A stretch of 64,000 nucleotides of DNA from Lentibacter algarum (GTDB lineage: Bacteria; Pseudomonadota; Alphaproteobacteria; Rhodobacterales; Rhodobacteraceae), in the NCBI RefSeq assembly GCF_040580765.1, contig NZ_CP158687.1, positions 1,054,001 through 1,118,000 of the forward strand, read 5' to 3'. The number at the start of each line of letters is the position of its first letter. Position 1 is the first letter of the stretch. Below the pieces are notes generated by a model that was given only the letters and a program-made list of their open reading frames with translations, had not been told where the DNA came from and ran no database searches. The position numbers and the translations under genes are program-made. Positions 44,307-52,254 of the stretch are shown in pieces.

Positions 44307-45602
44307 ATGGATAAGACTATGCCCAAACTCCCAGCCTATGTTTTTCGCAGAGCGAATGGCTCTTACCGATACAAACGCAACGTGCCCAAGAAGTTGGTTG
44401 GGTTGATTGGCAAGGCCACGTTGTATCGCCAGCTGGGGGAGAGCTACGCGGAAGCTATGCGGAACCTGCCAAAGGTCCACAGTGAGATTGAGAAACTGTT
44501 TCGGGATGAAGCTCACATGCCATCCAGTGAGCGCGCTTTGGCGATCATCCGAGGGGCCCTTGGCAGTGAGGTTGCTGAGCAGGTCCTAGCAGGGCAGGTG
44601 GTGGAGTACAGTCAAGAGGACTACGCTCTGAACGAGTTGGCCAAAGAGATTGCTGGTAAGCTCTCTGAAGACATCGTCACGCAGATCTACACGGGGCGCT
44701 TGAAACAGCCAGCGCTGACGCTTCAAAAGGCACTTGGTGAGTATCAGGCATACAAGACAGAAGATGCGGGGGAGAGCCGTGAGCTGGAGCTGCGGGTTGC
44801 GAGGGCCCTGAAGGATCTGGGAGCCGCGATCGGAAAGCAGAGAGTGGCGCAAACACCTTTGGGTGAGATTACGCGGGCAGACGCAAACGCCCTTCGAGAC
44901 TATCTGCTTGAGCGTATGAAGCCTAGCTCGGTGCATCGATATATCACCGTTGTCAGGGCTGCGGTGAACTACGTGATTACCGAACACAGCCTCAACATCC
45001 CCAACGTCTTCAATGGTCTGCGCATCAAAGGAGCTTCGGCGAGCGTTGAGGACAGGTTGCCCTTGAATGATCATGATCTTGCAATGGTTGCCCCAAACTT
45101 TGAGGATGACCCTGTGGCTCAGGCGCTGTTCGTCACCTTGACCGATACCGGTGCACGTCTCTCTGAAATCACAGGCCTTGAGGTAAGAGATGTTGATTTG
45201 CAACAGCGCTCCATCACGATCAGACCTAATGGGATCAGACAACTCAAAACCAAGGGCTCCCAACGAACCCTCCCGCTGAGCCAGAGGGCCCTAGAGTTGC
45301 TCCAGGGGCATCGGAGAGGGAAGGGGGATAGTGACCCAATCTTTGCAGAATACTCTCGTCCTCGTGGCAGAGATGCGGCCTCAGCGATGATGATGAAGCG
45401 CCTTCGCAGGAGTATCACCGACAAGAAGCTGACCATGCACAGCCTTCGCCACCGCATGAAGGACAAGCTGCGCAACACAGGCTGTCCAGAGGCCATCTCG
45501 CTGGCCATCCTCGGTCACAGCACCAACACAGTCGCTGCCAACTACGGCTCAGGCTACGCGCTGGAGGTTATGCGAGAGCATATGGAGAAGGTGTGGCAAT
45601 GA
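44307..45602 (+). CDS. Tyrosine-type integrase 1
   Basis: 431 residues. The N-terminal arm-binding/core-binding part (1-230) includes AYVFRRANGSYRYKRNVPKK. The catalytic domain (about 250-425) has the first Arg in LTDTGARLSEITGL, the box-II HSLRHRMKDKL, then LGHSTNTVAANYG and the nucleophile Tyr in NYGSGY. It directly follows the tRNA it presumably targets. Its stop overlaps the polymerase-like gene (ATGA), so the two are made together. Start ATG 44307; ATG 44319 is also possible. Confidence 0.93.
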   Translation: MDKTMPKLPAYVFRRANGSYRYKRNVPKKLVGLIGKATLYRQLGESYAEAMRNLPKVHSEIEKLFRDEAHMPSSERALAIIRGALGSEVAEQVLAGQVVEYSQEDYALNELAKEIAGKLSEDIVTQIYTGRLKQPALTLQKALGEYQAYKTEDAGESRELELRVARALKDLGAAIGKQRVAQTPLGEITRADANALRDYLLERMKPSSVHRYITVVRAAVNYVITEHSLNIPNVFNGLRIKGASASVEDRLPLNDHDLAMVAPNFEDDPVAQALFVTLTDTGARLSEITGLEVRDVDLQQRSITIRPNGIRQLKTKGSQRTLPLSQRALELLQGHRRGKGDSDPIFAEYSRPRGRDAASAMMMKRLRRSITDKKLTMHSLRHRMKDKLRNTGCPEAISLAILGHSTNTVAANYGSGYALEVMREHMEKVWQ

Positions 45603-46909
45603 CGGAGCCACAGGATATTTTTTGCAAAGACAAAGCCCGAGCATTCAACCCGTTCTTGTGTGCGAGCAACGATAAGCTGAAGACACTGATCAGAGAAGTC
45701 CAAACACAGCTGGAGGGTTATGAGGCCTTCCACAAGAGCCGCAAGCGTGCTCGCAGGGCGGTTGATCAGATCACCTATGAGCGCACCCTTGAGGCGATCC
45801 TGTGTGACCTCTGTGCTGTTGCTCTTGAGCGAGAACACAACTGTCTCCACCTGCCGCTGAGCAACAAAGTCCTGAGATCAAAGTCCCGGTACAAGGGAAC
45901 AGCCTTGGGCAAGACCCTACCAGACCTCTTGACCATGATGTCAGCACCAGAGATGGACTTTTTGCTGATCGAGAAGGGACACAGCACCTTTGAGGTGGTC
46001 GATGATGATCTGAACGTGGCCTTTGTGGGAGGACGACAAACCATCCTGATGCCAGGCCCCAAGCTGCTCTCTCGGATTGAACGCTACGCGATCACAAGAG
46101 ATGACCTCAGCCAGGCAGCTGAAGAGGAAGTGGTGATCCTGCGATCTCCCAAGCGTCACGCGAACAGCATTGCAGAGTATGAGGACTACGAGGACGATCA
46201 GACCACCCTGGCTCTGCGGGACCAAATGAGGGACATCAACGCCTGGCTCCACGCAGCAGACATTACTTGCAGCCATCTTCAGGTGAACTCAGCACAACGC
46301 CGTCTGCGCCGCATCTTCAACAACTCAGACTTTGCCCAAGGTGGTAGGCTCTATGGCGGCTTCTGGCAGGCCATGTTCTCAGGCGAACGTCAGGAACACA
46401 TCCGTATCAACCAGGATGCTGTGGTGGAGTTGGACTACGGCCAAATGAGCCTCTTGCTCTTGTATGCTGAGGCTCAAGCACAAGAACAACTGCCCTCAGG
46501 GGACCTTTATGACCTCACAGAGTATGGCATCCCAGTGATCTGTCGCCCAGGTATCAAGAAGGTGATGCAGGCGATCATCAACAGTCCGGCGCTCCCCAAA
46601 AGGCTGCCCAAGGGAGCTCGCAAGTACGTCCCGTCACGGATCAGCATGAGAGAGCTCCTCACCGCTGTGGAGCAGAAGCACCCGGCAATCTTCCCCTTGA
46701 TGACCTCAGGCCTAGGCATGCAGCTCTTCCGCACGGAGGCGGATATCCTTGTGGGGGTTCTGGAAGCCCTCAGGTGCCAGGGTATTGTTGCGCTGCCCAT
46801 CCATGATGCTGTTCTTGTTGCTGAAGCAGACAAAGGCACAACGATGAGGATCATGAAGGAGGTCTTCAAGGATCACACCGGGATCACCCCTCAGGTCAGC
46901 CTGGGGTAG
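45599..46909 (+). CDS. Divergent family-A DNA polymerase-like palm protein, no exonuclease domain
   Basis: 436 residues, coupled to integrase 1 by ATGA at 45599. Three blocks in the right order and spacing resemble a family-A polymerase palm: VVELDYGQMSLLLLYAEAQA near residue 280 (motif A, DYSQIEL-like), RPGIKKVMQAIINSPALPKR near 318 (motif B, R-x3-K), and VALPIHDAVLVAEADKG near 402 (motif C, HD). Before motif A are RLRRIFNNSDFAQGGRLYGG and FWQAMFSGERQEHIRINQDA, a stretch shared with integrase-linked hypothetical proteins known to me in alphaproteobacteria (that memory is not checked). No 3'-5' or 5'-3' exonuclease part is visible. It may be the element's replicase or a repair/priming polymerase. 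Structural comparison would settle this. Confidence 0.6.
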   Translation: MTEPQDIFCKDKARAFNPFLCASNDKLKTLIREVQTQLEGYEAFHKSRKRARRAVDQITYERTLEAILCDLCAVALEREHNCLHLPLSNKVLRSKSRYKGTALGKTLPDLLTMMSAPEMDFLLIEKGHSTFEVVDDDLNVAFVGGRQTILMPGPKLLSRIERYAITRDDLSQAAEEEVVILRSPKRHANSIAEYEDYEDDQTTLALRDQMRDINAWLHAADITCSHLQVNSAQRRLRRIFNNSDFAQGGRLYGGFWQAMFSGERQEHIRINQDAVVELDYGQMSLLLLYAEAQAQEQLPSGDLYDLTEYGIPVICRPGIKKVMQAIINSPALPKRLPKGARKYVPSRISMRELLTAVEQKHPAIFPLMTSGLGMQLFRTEADILVGVLEALRCQGIVALPIHDAVLVAEADKGTTMRIMKEVFKDHTGITPQVSLG

Positions 46910-47693
46910 GGCCTGCAAGCCCACCGCTGGTGTCCCTCTCGGCAAGACGAGAGGAAGACCCGCAGAAGCTACCCTCAAGGATATGAGGGCTACCTGTAAG
47001 GCTAGGTGTTGTTGTGTGTGGGTAAAAGAAGAACAGAAGAACAATACCACCCTAGGATAGATCCTAAGGGGGTCCTCCAACCCTCCTCATATAGGGGACC
47101 CGTATGGAGCCCCCCAAAGTATACCCAAGGATCAATGATCTGTAACACCGTCGAGAACGTCACCCTGTATCCCGGCACACCCCCAGCAAGCACCTGAGAG
47201 AAGCTCACAAGACCTCCCCACAGGGAGATCCAAGGACTGGCCCTAGAGGGTGAGTGTGGCTGTGATGAATAACAGAAGAACAATAACACCTAAGGGGCCC
47301 CTAACAGGCACCTGAGGGGAACCCTGGGAGGGGACCCTACGCGCTCTCCACCTAGGGGGCCCGTAAGAGCTGGGGGTACACCCAAAAGCAAAATATGTGC
47401 CTGGATACTTGGATGCTTGGATAGTTGGTACAGCGCCGACCGTTGCCACTGTAGCACCTTGGGGGGCGATAAAGGCACACCTTTTATGAGTTGAAAGTGC
47501 CTGGAGAGTTGGAGAGTTCACTCCTAGAGCGCTGATATTGCGCCATAATCTACTCTCCAACGAGGCGCGTGCGCTTGGAGAGTTGTTGGCGAGTTGCGGT
47601 GTTACTTTGGCGAGTTGGGCTGTCTCAAGCCCCCCGCAAAAACTGAGGAGATCCTCGCATCTATGGTGATCACAATCATCATGGAGACCGATC
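46910..47693. other. 784-bp non-coding region with hairpins and repeats; candidate replication origin
   Basis: No convincing gene is seen. It begins with two perfect hairpins: 46935-46954 (7-bp stem, loop GCAAGA) and 46972-46989 (6-bp stem). A 15-bp direct repeat AACAGAAGAACAATA occurs at 47032-47046 and 47271-47285, each followed by CACC and then a C/T/A/G-rich segment (CCTAGG or CCTAAGG). Then come the 8-bp iterons described separately. The position next to a polymerase-like gene, together with this structure, suggests an origin or a control region. Confidence 0.5.
47402..47615. repeat. Iteron-like 8-bp repeats TGGNNAGT
   Basis: Eight direct units and one inverted unit are seen: TGGATACT, TGGATGCT, TGGATAGT in tandem (47402-47425); TGGAGAGT twice in tandem (47502-47517); ACTCTCCA, the inverted unit (47552-47559); TGGAGAGT (47576-47583); TGGCGAGT (47587-47594) and TGGCGAGT (47608-47615). 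Such clustered near-identical units are typical of Rep-binding iterons. Confidence 0.6.
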
Positions 47694-47924
47694 ATGTTTA
47701 CGACCTTTACGGCCCTTGTTCTTGCAGGGGGCGGGCTTCGGCTTGTCCTGCAGTGGCAGCTGAAGCGACGCTGGGACATCTCACTGGCAGTACCCCAGGC
47801 TCTGGCGGGGGCGCTTGTTGTTCTGGCGGGACTGCCTGAGTTCCTCAAGCCCTTGCCCTTTCCAGTGCCGCTGAGCCTCACTCTTGGCCTGCTGCTGCCT
47901 GACCTTCTGCTGAGGAGGGGCTGA
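47694..47924 (+). CDS. Small membrane protein of the element
   Basis: 76 residues: FTTFTALVLAGGGLRLVLQW, then QALAGALVVLAGLPEF and PVPLSLTLGLLLPDLLLRRG. Three hydrophobic stretches and short loops give it a holin-like look, but no lysis genes are near. The stop is 1 base before the next ATG, suggesting coupling. No recognised family. Confidence 0.55.
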   Translation: MFTTFTALVLAGGGLRLVLQWQLKRRWDISLAVPQALAGALVVLAGLPEFLKPLPFPVPLSLTLGLLLPDLLLRRG

Positions 47925-47925
47925 G

Positions 47926-48126
47926 ATGGATCAGCACAGACCCCCCATCACGCCAGGCTGCACAGTGCTGCTTGCTGGCTTTGATGACATCCCTGAGCAT
48001 GCGTTCCTGGTGGAGGAGGTCTTTGAGGACCTCATCACTGGGACAGCCCTCACAGGACCTCTCTCTGGGGAGTACGGAGAACCAGACATTGCGTTGGTTC
48101 TTCGGGTCCTTCCTGGACCAAACTAG
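47926..48126 (+). CDS. Small acidic protein of the element
   Basis: 66 residues: MDQHRPPITPGCTVLLAGFD, then DIPEHAFLVEEVFEDLITGT and LSGEYGEPDIALVLRVLPGP. It resembles small phage or plasmid proteins with a single beta-rich fold, but I recognise no family. It begins GAGATGG right after the previous stop, and is followed by a 108-bp gap before integrase 2. Confidence 0.55.
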   Translation: MDQHRPPITPGCTVLLAGFDDIPEHAFLVEEVFEDLITGTALTGPLSGEYGEPDIALVLRVLPGPN

Positions 48127-48234
48127 CCCAAGCAGGCGTCAGGGAAGGGCTTAGTCCCTGACGCATGTTGTTCTGCATCACAAAACCCAACCCACACCCC
48201 ACAAGCGGGGCAATTGCCCCAGAAAGGAGACGTC

Positions 48235-49509
48235 ATGTCGCCACAGATCAAATACGCCTACAAGAGGCACAACACCTGGGTCTACCGCAGAACCTACCCC
48301 AAGGCTCTGCAGCCCATCCTCGGCAGCGCCCTCAAGCAATCCCTCAAGACCAGCGATGCCACCCAAGCCAAGACCCGTGTGGCTGAGCTCAACCAAACCT
48401 TTACAACTCTCATCAAGGAGGCTCAGGCCCATGCCGCTGCTACCTCTCTCACCGCTACTCCCACTGATACCCTCACTGCTGGCCAAGCTCCTCGACTGGG
48501 GGTTACTCGCCCTCGATATCAGCGTGCTCGTCTTGTGGGGGATGGGCTGGTAGCGGAGCTGGCTCAAGCCTACCTTGCTGAGGCCTCTCAGCGCCTACGT
48601 CCTGGCAGTTACAAGTCGGTGCGCTTTGCGCTGGAGTTGCTCTGCTCGCATCTGGGTCAGCAGCAGGTAGGAGCGCTGACCCAAGCACAAGGTCGGGAGG
48701 TCCTGGGCTACATCACCCAGCTCTCTCCCAACGTGCGCAAGTACAGGGAGGGGAAGGAGGCCATCTTGCCAGAGCTTGCAACTCTCTCCCGGGAGCAGGA
48801 GAGCACCACGCTGGCACCCCAGACCCAGGCGCGTATCCTGAAGCAGATGTCCCAGTTCCTTGACTGGTGCGTTGGGGAAGGGGAGCTGCACTCAAACCCC
48901 TGGGCAGCCCTCAAGGTCAAAGACAAGCCAGAGGTCCATCCCCACGGAATGCTGAGTGATGAGCAGGTGCGTATCCTCCTCAGTGCCAAGGACAGAGTCC
49001 TGCACAGTGCTCTGCTCTTCGGGTTGCTCACAGGTATGCGCTCAGGCGAAATCTGCGGGCTCATGGCGGAGGATGTCACAGCCAAGGGCAACCTGGGGCG
49101 CTTCATCAGCATCAAGCCCAACAGGGTGCGTTTGCTGAAGTCCAAGGCAGCAGAGCGGGAGGTGCCGCTGCATGGTATCCTCGAGAACCTGCTGGACACG
49201 GCACTGCCAACGTCAGGAAGGCTCTTTCCGCACCTCAGCGTGGACAGGGTGGTGAAGCGCTACGCTTACCTGCGCAGGCGTCACCCAGAGCTCAGCGGCA
49301 CGGTGTTCCACTCCACCCGCAAGTGGTTCATCACCCAGTGCGAGCGCACAGGGGTCCCCGAGCACTTCACCGCAAGCCTCGTGGGTCATCACTCTGCGAG
49401 GTCGGCCAATAAGCTGACCTATGGCCTCTACTCCGCAGGTATATCCGATGCGCAGAAGCGGGAGATCGTTGAAGGGGTGAGGGTGCCAGACTGGGAGGGC
49501 GTCCCATGA
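48235..49509 (+). CDS. Tyrosine-type integrase 2
   Basis: 424 residues from ATG 48235, which follows AAAGGAGA. The N-terminus QIKYAYKRHNTWVYRRTYPK is the standard arm/core-binding opening of this integrase group. The catalytic domain (about 245-415) has Arg in LLTGMRSGEICGLM, Lys in LLKSKAAEREVPL, VFHSTRKWFITQCE (H-x-x-R), ASLVGHHSARSANKLTYG and Tyr in GLYSAG. It overlaps the next small gene by ATGA. Having its own integrase type distinct from integrase 1 suggests it once belonged to another element or has a recombination-directing role. Confidence 0.92.
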   Translation: MSPQIKYAYKRHNTWVYRRTYPKALQPILGSALKQSLKTSDATQAKTRVAELNQTFTTLIKEAQAHAAATSLTATPTDTLTAGQAPRLGVTRPRYQRARLVGDGLVAELAQAYLAEASQRLRPGSYKSVRFALELLCSHLGQQQVGALTQAQGREVLGYITQLSPNVRKYREGKEAILPELATLSREQESTTLAPQTQARILKQMSQFLDWCVGEGELHSNPWAALKVKDKPEVHPHGMLSDEQVRILLSAKDRVLHSALLFGLLTGMRSGEICGLMAEDVTAKGNLGRFISIKPNRVRLLKSKAAEREVPLHGILENLLDTALPTSGRLFPHLSVDRVVKRYAYLRRRHPELSGTVFHSTRKWFITQCERTGVPEHFTASLVGHHSARSANKLTYGLYSAGISDAQKREIVEGVRVPDWEGVP

Positions 49510-49706
49510 ACGGCTCCCGTGAGGCAGACCCGAACCTTATCCTTGATATCGAGGCCTTCGAGTAACGGGCCGCCATCGCACAGTATGATGAGGGGCTGAC
49601 ACTTGATGAGGCGGAAGACCTTGCCGCTCAGGACCAAGGCTTTGGCAGTGCCGCAGACTACTGGCACTGGCTGGCCACTTACGTCGCCAACCGAGGGTTC
49701 ACCTAG
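49506..49706 (+). pseudogene. Small integrase-coupled gene interrupted by one in-frame TAA
   Basis: ATG 49506 overlaps the integrase 2 stop. The frame reads MNGSREADPNLILDIEAFE, then TAA at 49563-49565, then continues open for 46 codons as RAAIAQYDEGLTLDEAEDLA and AQDQGFGSAADYWHWLATYV to a TAG at 49704-49706. Small proteins with the pattern E-R-A-A-I-x-x-Y/F-D-x-G-L-x-x-x-E-A-E are widespread beside alphaproteobacterial integrases (recalled, not checked). One substitution, for example GAA to TAA, would explain the stop. Confidence 0.7.
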
Positions 49707-49721
49707 GCCAACCAAAATAAA

Positions 49722-49777
49722 CCCCGTCCGGCTGCTCTATGCGAGTGGTCGGGCGGGGGATGTAAACCTATTTTTTT
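49722..49777 (+). terminator. Weak terminator-like hairpin after the integrase 2 genes
   Basis: CCCCGTCCG (49722-49730) pairs with CGGGCGGGG (49750-49758), including one G-T pair. A run of seven T starts 13 bases later (49771), which is far for an intrinsic terminator. The remaining sequence to 50003 shows nothing else. Confidence 0.4.
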
Positions 49778-50003
49778 GAGATGCAGGCTGCTCGGACGGC
49801 AAACCTGCGAGAGGCAAGTCACAACGACCCAATAGCAGACGTTTGTTGGCATCAAGACGGAGAGCAGCTTTGCGGACTTTGCTACCTTTTGCTTATGCCT
49901 CTATTGCGGACGCAGAAACCTTTCGCAAATGCGGTATGAAACGCGCGGCGACGCGGCAGATTTCTCCAAACCGGCCGTTCAAGAGCAGCAAACCCGCAGG
50001 ATT

Positions 50004-50888
50004 TCAGGCCCGCCTCTCGCTGCGATCATTTTCAGCCCGCAACCAGTCCAAGAATGCCTCTGCGCCCTGAGACATCGGCTGATCCGTGAAAATGACAAAG
50101 TAACCAGCGTTTTCAACTCTGACATCGGACAAGCGGACAAGCGTGCCGTCGTCAATTTCTGGCGCGATCAGATCATCCCAAAGCGCCAACCCCTGACCAT
50201 CCACCACCGCCTGAACGCGGCTGTTTGAGTCAGGAACCGTCAAGCTGGACCGGCTGGGTGCGTACGGCAGCCCTGCAGCTTTGTGCCAGGCGCGCCACCC
50301 CGCATCGCCGGAGCTGTCACCCAAGAGCGGAAGCTGCCTGACCGCTTCGGGCAATCCAAGCTGCCTTACCTGCTCAGCAACTGCACGGCTGGCGGTTGGC
50401 ACAGCAGGCAGGGACAGAAGAAGTTCGCTCTTATGACCCTCCCAGCCGTCAATTCCCCAGAGGATTGCCATGTCGACTTTGACCGATCTCATCATGTCGA
50501 CGGAATTGATCGGTTCGATCCGCAGGCTGATACCGGGATTGGCCTCAAAAAAGCGGGTGAGCCTTGGCGACAGCCAGCGTGAAGAGAAGTAGGTCAGCGC
50601 GCCAACGGTCACGGCACCTGAGACAGTGCCACGCAGGTCTTCGATTTCACGGTCGATCTGGCTCAGGGCCGTTTGGGACACATGCCACAATCTGCGCCCT
50701 TCTTCTGTCAGTCCCAGTTTTGCGTGCGTGCGCTCGAACAGACGAAAGCCTAGCTCGGCTTCAAGCTTGTTGATTTGGTAACTGATCGACCCTTTCGACT
50801 GATGCACCTCGTCCGCCGCCTTGGTCATCGACAGAGTGCGGGCAACGGCATCAAAGATCTTGAGGGCATCATAAGAACGAAAGCGCAT
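50004..50888 (-). CDS. LysR-type transcriptional regulator (GcvA-like)
   Basis: 294 residues. The N-terminal helix-turn-helix is DAVARTLSMTKAADEVHQSK followed by GSISYQINKLEAELGFRLFE. The effector domain begins at about residue 90 (GAVTVGALTYFSSRWLSPRL). It matches the GcvA-like LysR subgroup, which has no close tie to one ligand. It is divergent from the four-gene catabolic operon at 51041 and, as usual for LysR proteins, probably controls it in response to the substrate. Confidence 0.92.
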   Translation of the reverse strand: MRFRSYDALKIFDAVARTLSMTKAADEVHQSKGSISYQINKLEAELGFRLFERTHAKLGLTEEGRRLWHVSQTALSQIDREIEDLRGTVSGAVTVGALTYFSSRWLSPRLTRFFEANPGISLRIEPINSVDMMRSVKVDMAILWGIDGWEGHKSELLLSLPAVPTASRAVAEQVRQLGLPEAVRQLPLLGDSSGDAGWRAWHKAAGLPYAPSRSSLTVPDSNSRVQAVVDGQGLALWDDLIAPEIDDGTLVRLSDVRVENAGYFVIFTDQPMSQGAEAFLDWLRAENDRSERRA

Positions 50889-50919
50889 GAATATTGTCTA
50901 ACTTTTTCGAACGACTTGT

Positions 50920-50937
50920 GCAAATCATTAGATTTGC
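50920..50937. promoter_or_regulatory. Perfect palindrome GCAAATC-ATTA-GATTTGC; candidate LysR operator
   Basis: A 7+7 dyad with 4-base spacer sits 32 bp outside the LysR start and about 100 bp before the catabolic operon. The position fits a recognition site for the divergent LysR regulator. Confidence 0.6.
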
Positions 50938-51040
50938 GCTGAGCGCAGTTGGTCCAATATCACTAACTCAATGCGTGGCACCCATCTGTCCTTGTCGAAG
51001 ATCACCCGCAGGCGTCTAACAACTCTGAACGGTGAACAAT

Positions 51041-52252
51041 ATGACAACTGACCTTTCCCACTTCCGCTTCGTCGCCAAAGCTCTCCCCAATCAGGGCGCG
51101 CGACCCCGCGAATTGGCCCGCACCATGCCGGCCCATCCGCTGAGCTACATGGAACTGCCATATGATCCCGAATACACGCTCTATAACTTGCGCCTGACGC
51201 CAGAAAAGCTGGACACGGCCACGGATGACGAGATGTATTGGGCCGTGCGCACCAATGTCATTTTCCGCCACACCGGCGAATTGCCAATCGAGATTAGCGG
51301 GCCGGATTCTGAGGCCCTGCTGAACAAGGTTTTCACCCGGAGTGTCAGCAAGGTGAAGCCGGGGCGCTGTTCCTATCAGTTTGCCTGCTATCACGACGGC
51401 GGCATGATCACCGACGGGGTGCTGTTGCGGTTGTCGCAGGACAGGTTCTGGATGGCGCAGGCCGACGGCGACCTATTCAGCTGGTACAAGGCCCACGCCG
51501 AAGGGCTAGACGTGAAAATCCACGACCCGAATGTCTGGGTAAGCCAGATTCAAGGCCCACGGTCGCTGGACTTGCTGGCTGCTGTGCTGGACGGCCCCAT
51601 GCCCGATCCTTTCCGCTATTTCGACTGCGCCGAGGTTTCCATCGCGGGGCAGACCTGCTGGATTAGCCGCTCGGGCTTCACCAATGAACTGGGCTGGGAA
51701 GTCTACATGTTACCCGACACCGACATCCCCGCCATCGGTGACAAGATCATGGAGGCAGGTGCTGCCTTCGGCATTCTGCTGACCGGAACACCAGTATTCC
51801 GCGCGCGGCGGATCGAGGCAGGGTTGCTCAATGCCGGCTCGGATTTCGGGGCGGAGACGACGCCGTTTGAGGCAGGGCTTGGCGGATTTGTCGAATTTGA
51901 TGATCGCGATTTTGTTGGCCGCAAAGCGCTGGAGGCATCTGACAAATCCTGCCGCACCTGGGGCATGCGGGTCACCGGCGGTGTCGCACAGCTTGGCCGC
52001 GTCATCACCATTGATGGCGAAGAGGTCGGCCGGGTCTGTTCTTCGGGCTATTCGCCCTATCAGGGCTGCGGTGTCTGCATCGTGCGCATGGATGTCCTTG
52101 CACAGGGTTCGGGCACAAAGGTGGACGTGCTTTGCGCTGATGGTTCCACCCAGAGCGGTGAGCTCTGCACCCTGCCGATGTATGATGCGGACCGCCTGAT
52201 ACCACGCGGCAAGCTGGTGGACATCCCCACAAGCCCAATAGCGGCGGAATAA
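51041..52252 (+). CDS. GcvT/DmdA-family protein (probable tetrahydrofolate-dependent methyl or aminomethyl transferase)
   Basis: 403 residues from ATG 51041. The GcvT fold is visible: NVIFRHTGELPIEISGPDSE, GGMITDGVLLRLSQDRFWM, VWVSQIQGPRSLDLLAAVL, SRSGFTNELGWEVYM and RARRIEAGLLNAGSDFG. The family uses tetrahydrofolate to take a methyl or aminomethyl group from glycine-cleavage protein, dimethylglycine, DMSP (DmdA) or aromatic methoxy groups (LigM/DesA). It is about the length of DmdA and much shorter than LigM. Which substrate applies cannot be told by eye; operon context suggests an O-, N- or S-demethylation before CoA activation. It is followed by the CoA ligase after 2 bp. Confidence 0.75.
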   Translation: MTTDLSHFRFVAKALPNQGARPRELARTMPAHPLSYMELPYDPEYTLYNLRLTPEKLDTATDDEMYWAVRTNVIFRHTGELPIEISGPDSEALLNKVFTRSVSKVKPGRCSYQFACYHDGGMITDGVLLRLSQDRFWMAQADGDLFSWYKAHAEGLDVKIHDPNVWVSQIQGPRSLDLLAAVLDGPMPDPFRYFDCAEVSIAGQTCWISRSGFTNELGWEVYMLPDTDIPAIGDKIMEAGAAFGILLTGTPVFRARRIEAGLLNAGSDFGAETTPFEAGLGGFVEFDDRDFVGRKALEASDKSCRTWGMRVTGGVAQLGRVITIDGEEVGRVCSSGYSPYQGCGVCIVRMDVLAQGSGTKVDVLCADGSTQSGELCTLPMYDADRLIPRGKLVDIPTSPIAAE

Positions 52253-52254
52253 CC

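Noticed and set aside
47402..47615. Could the octamer repeats be a CRISPR array?
   Set aside because: Units are 8 bp, partly tandem with no uniform spacers, and no cas genes are present; iterons fit better.
49843..50070. 75-codon plus-strand ORF before the LysR gene end
   Set aside because: Mostly antisense to the LysR C-terminus and without family resemblance.
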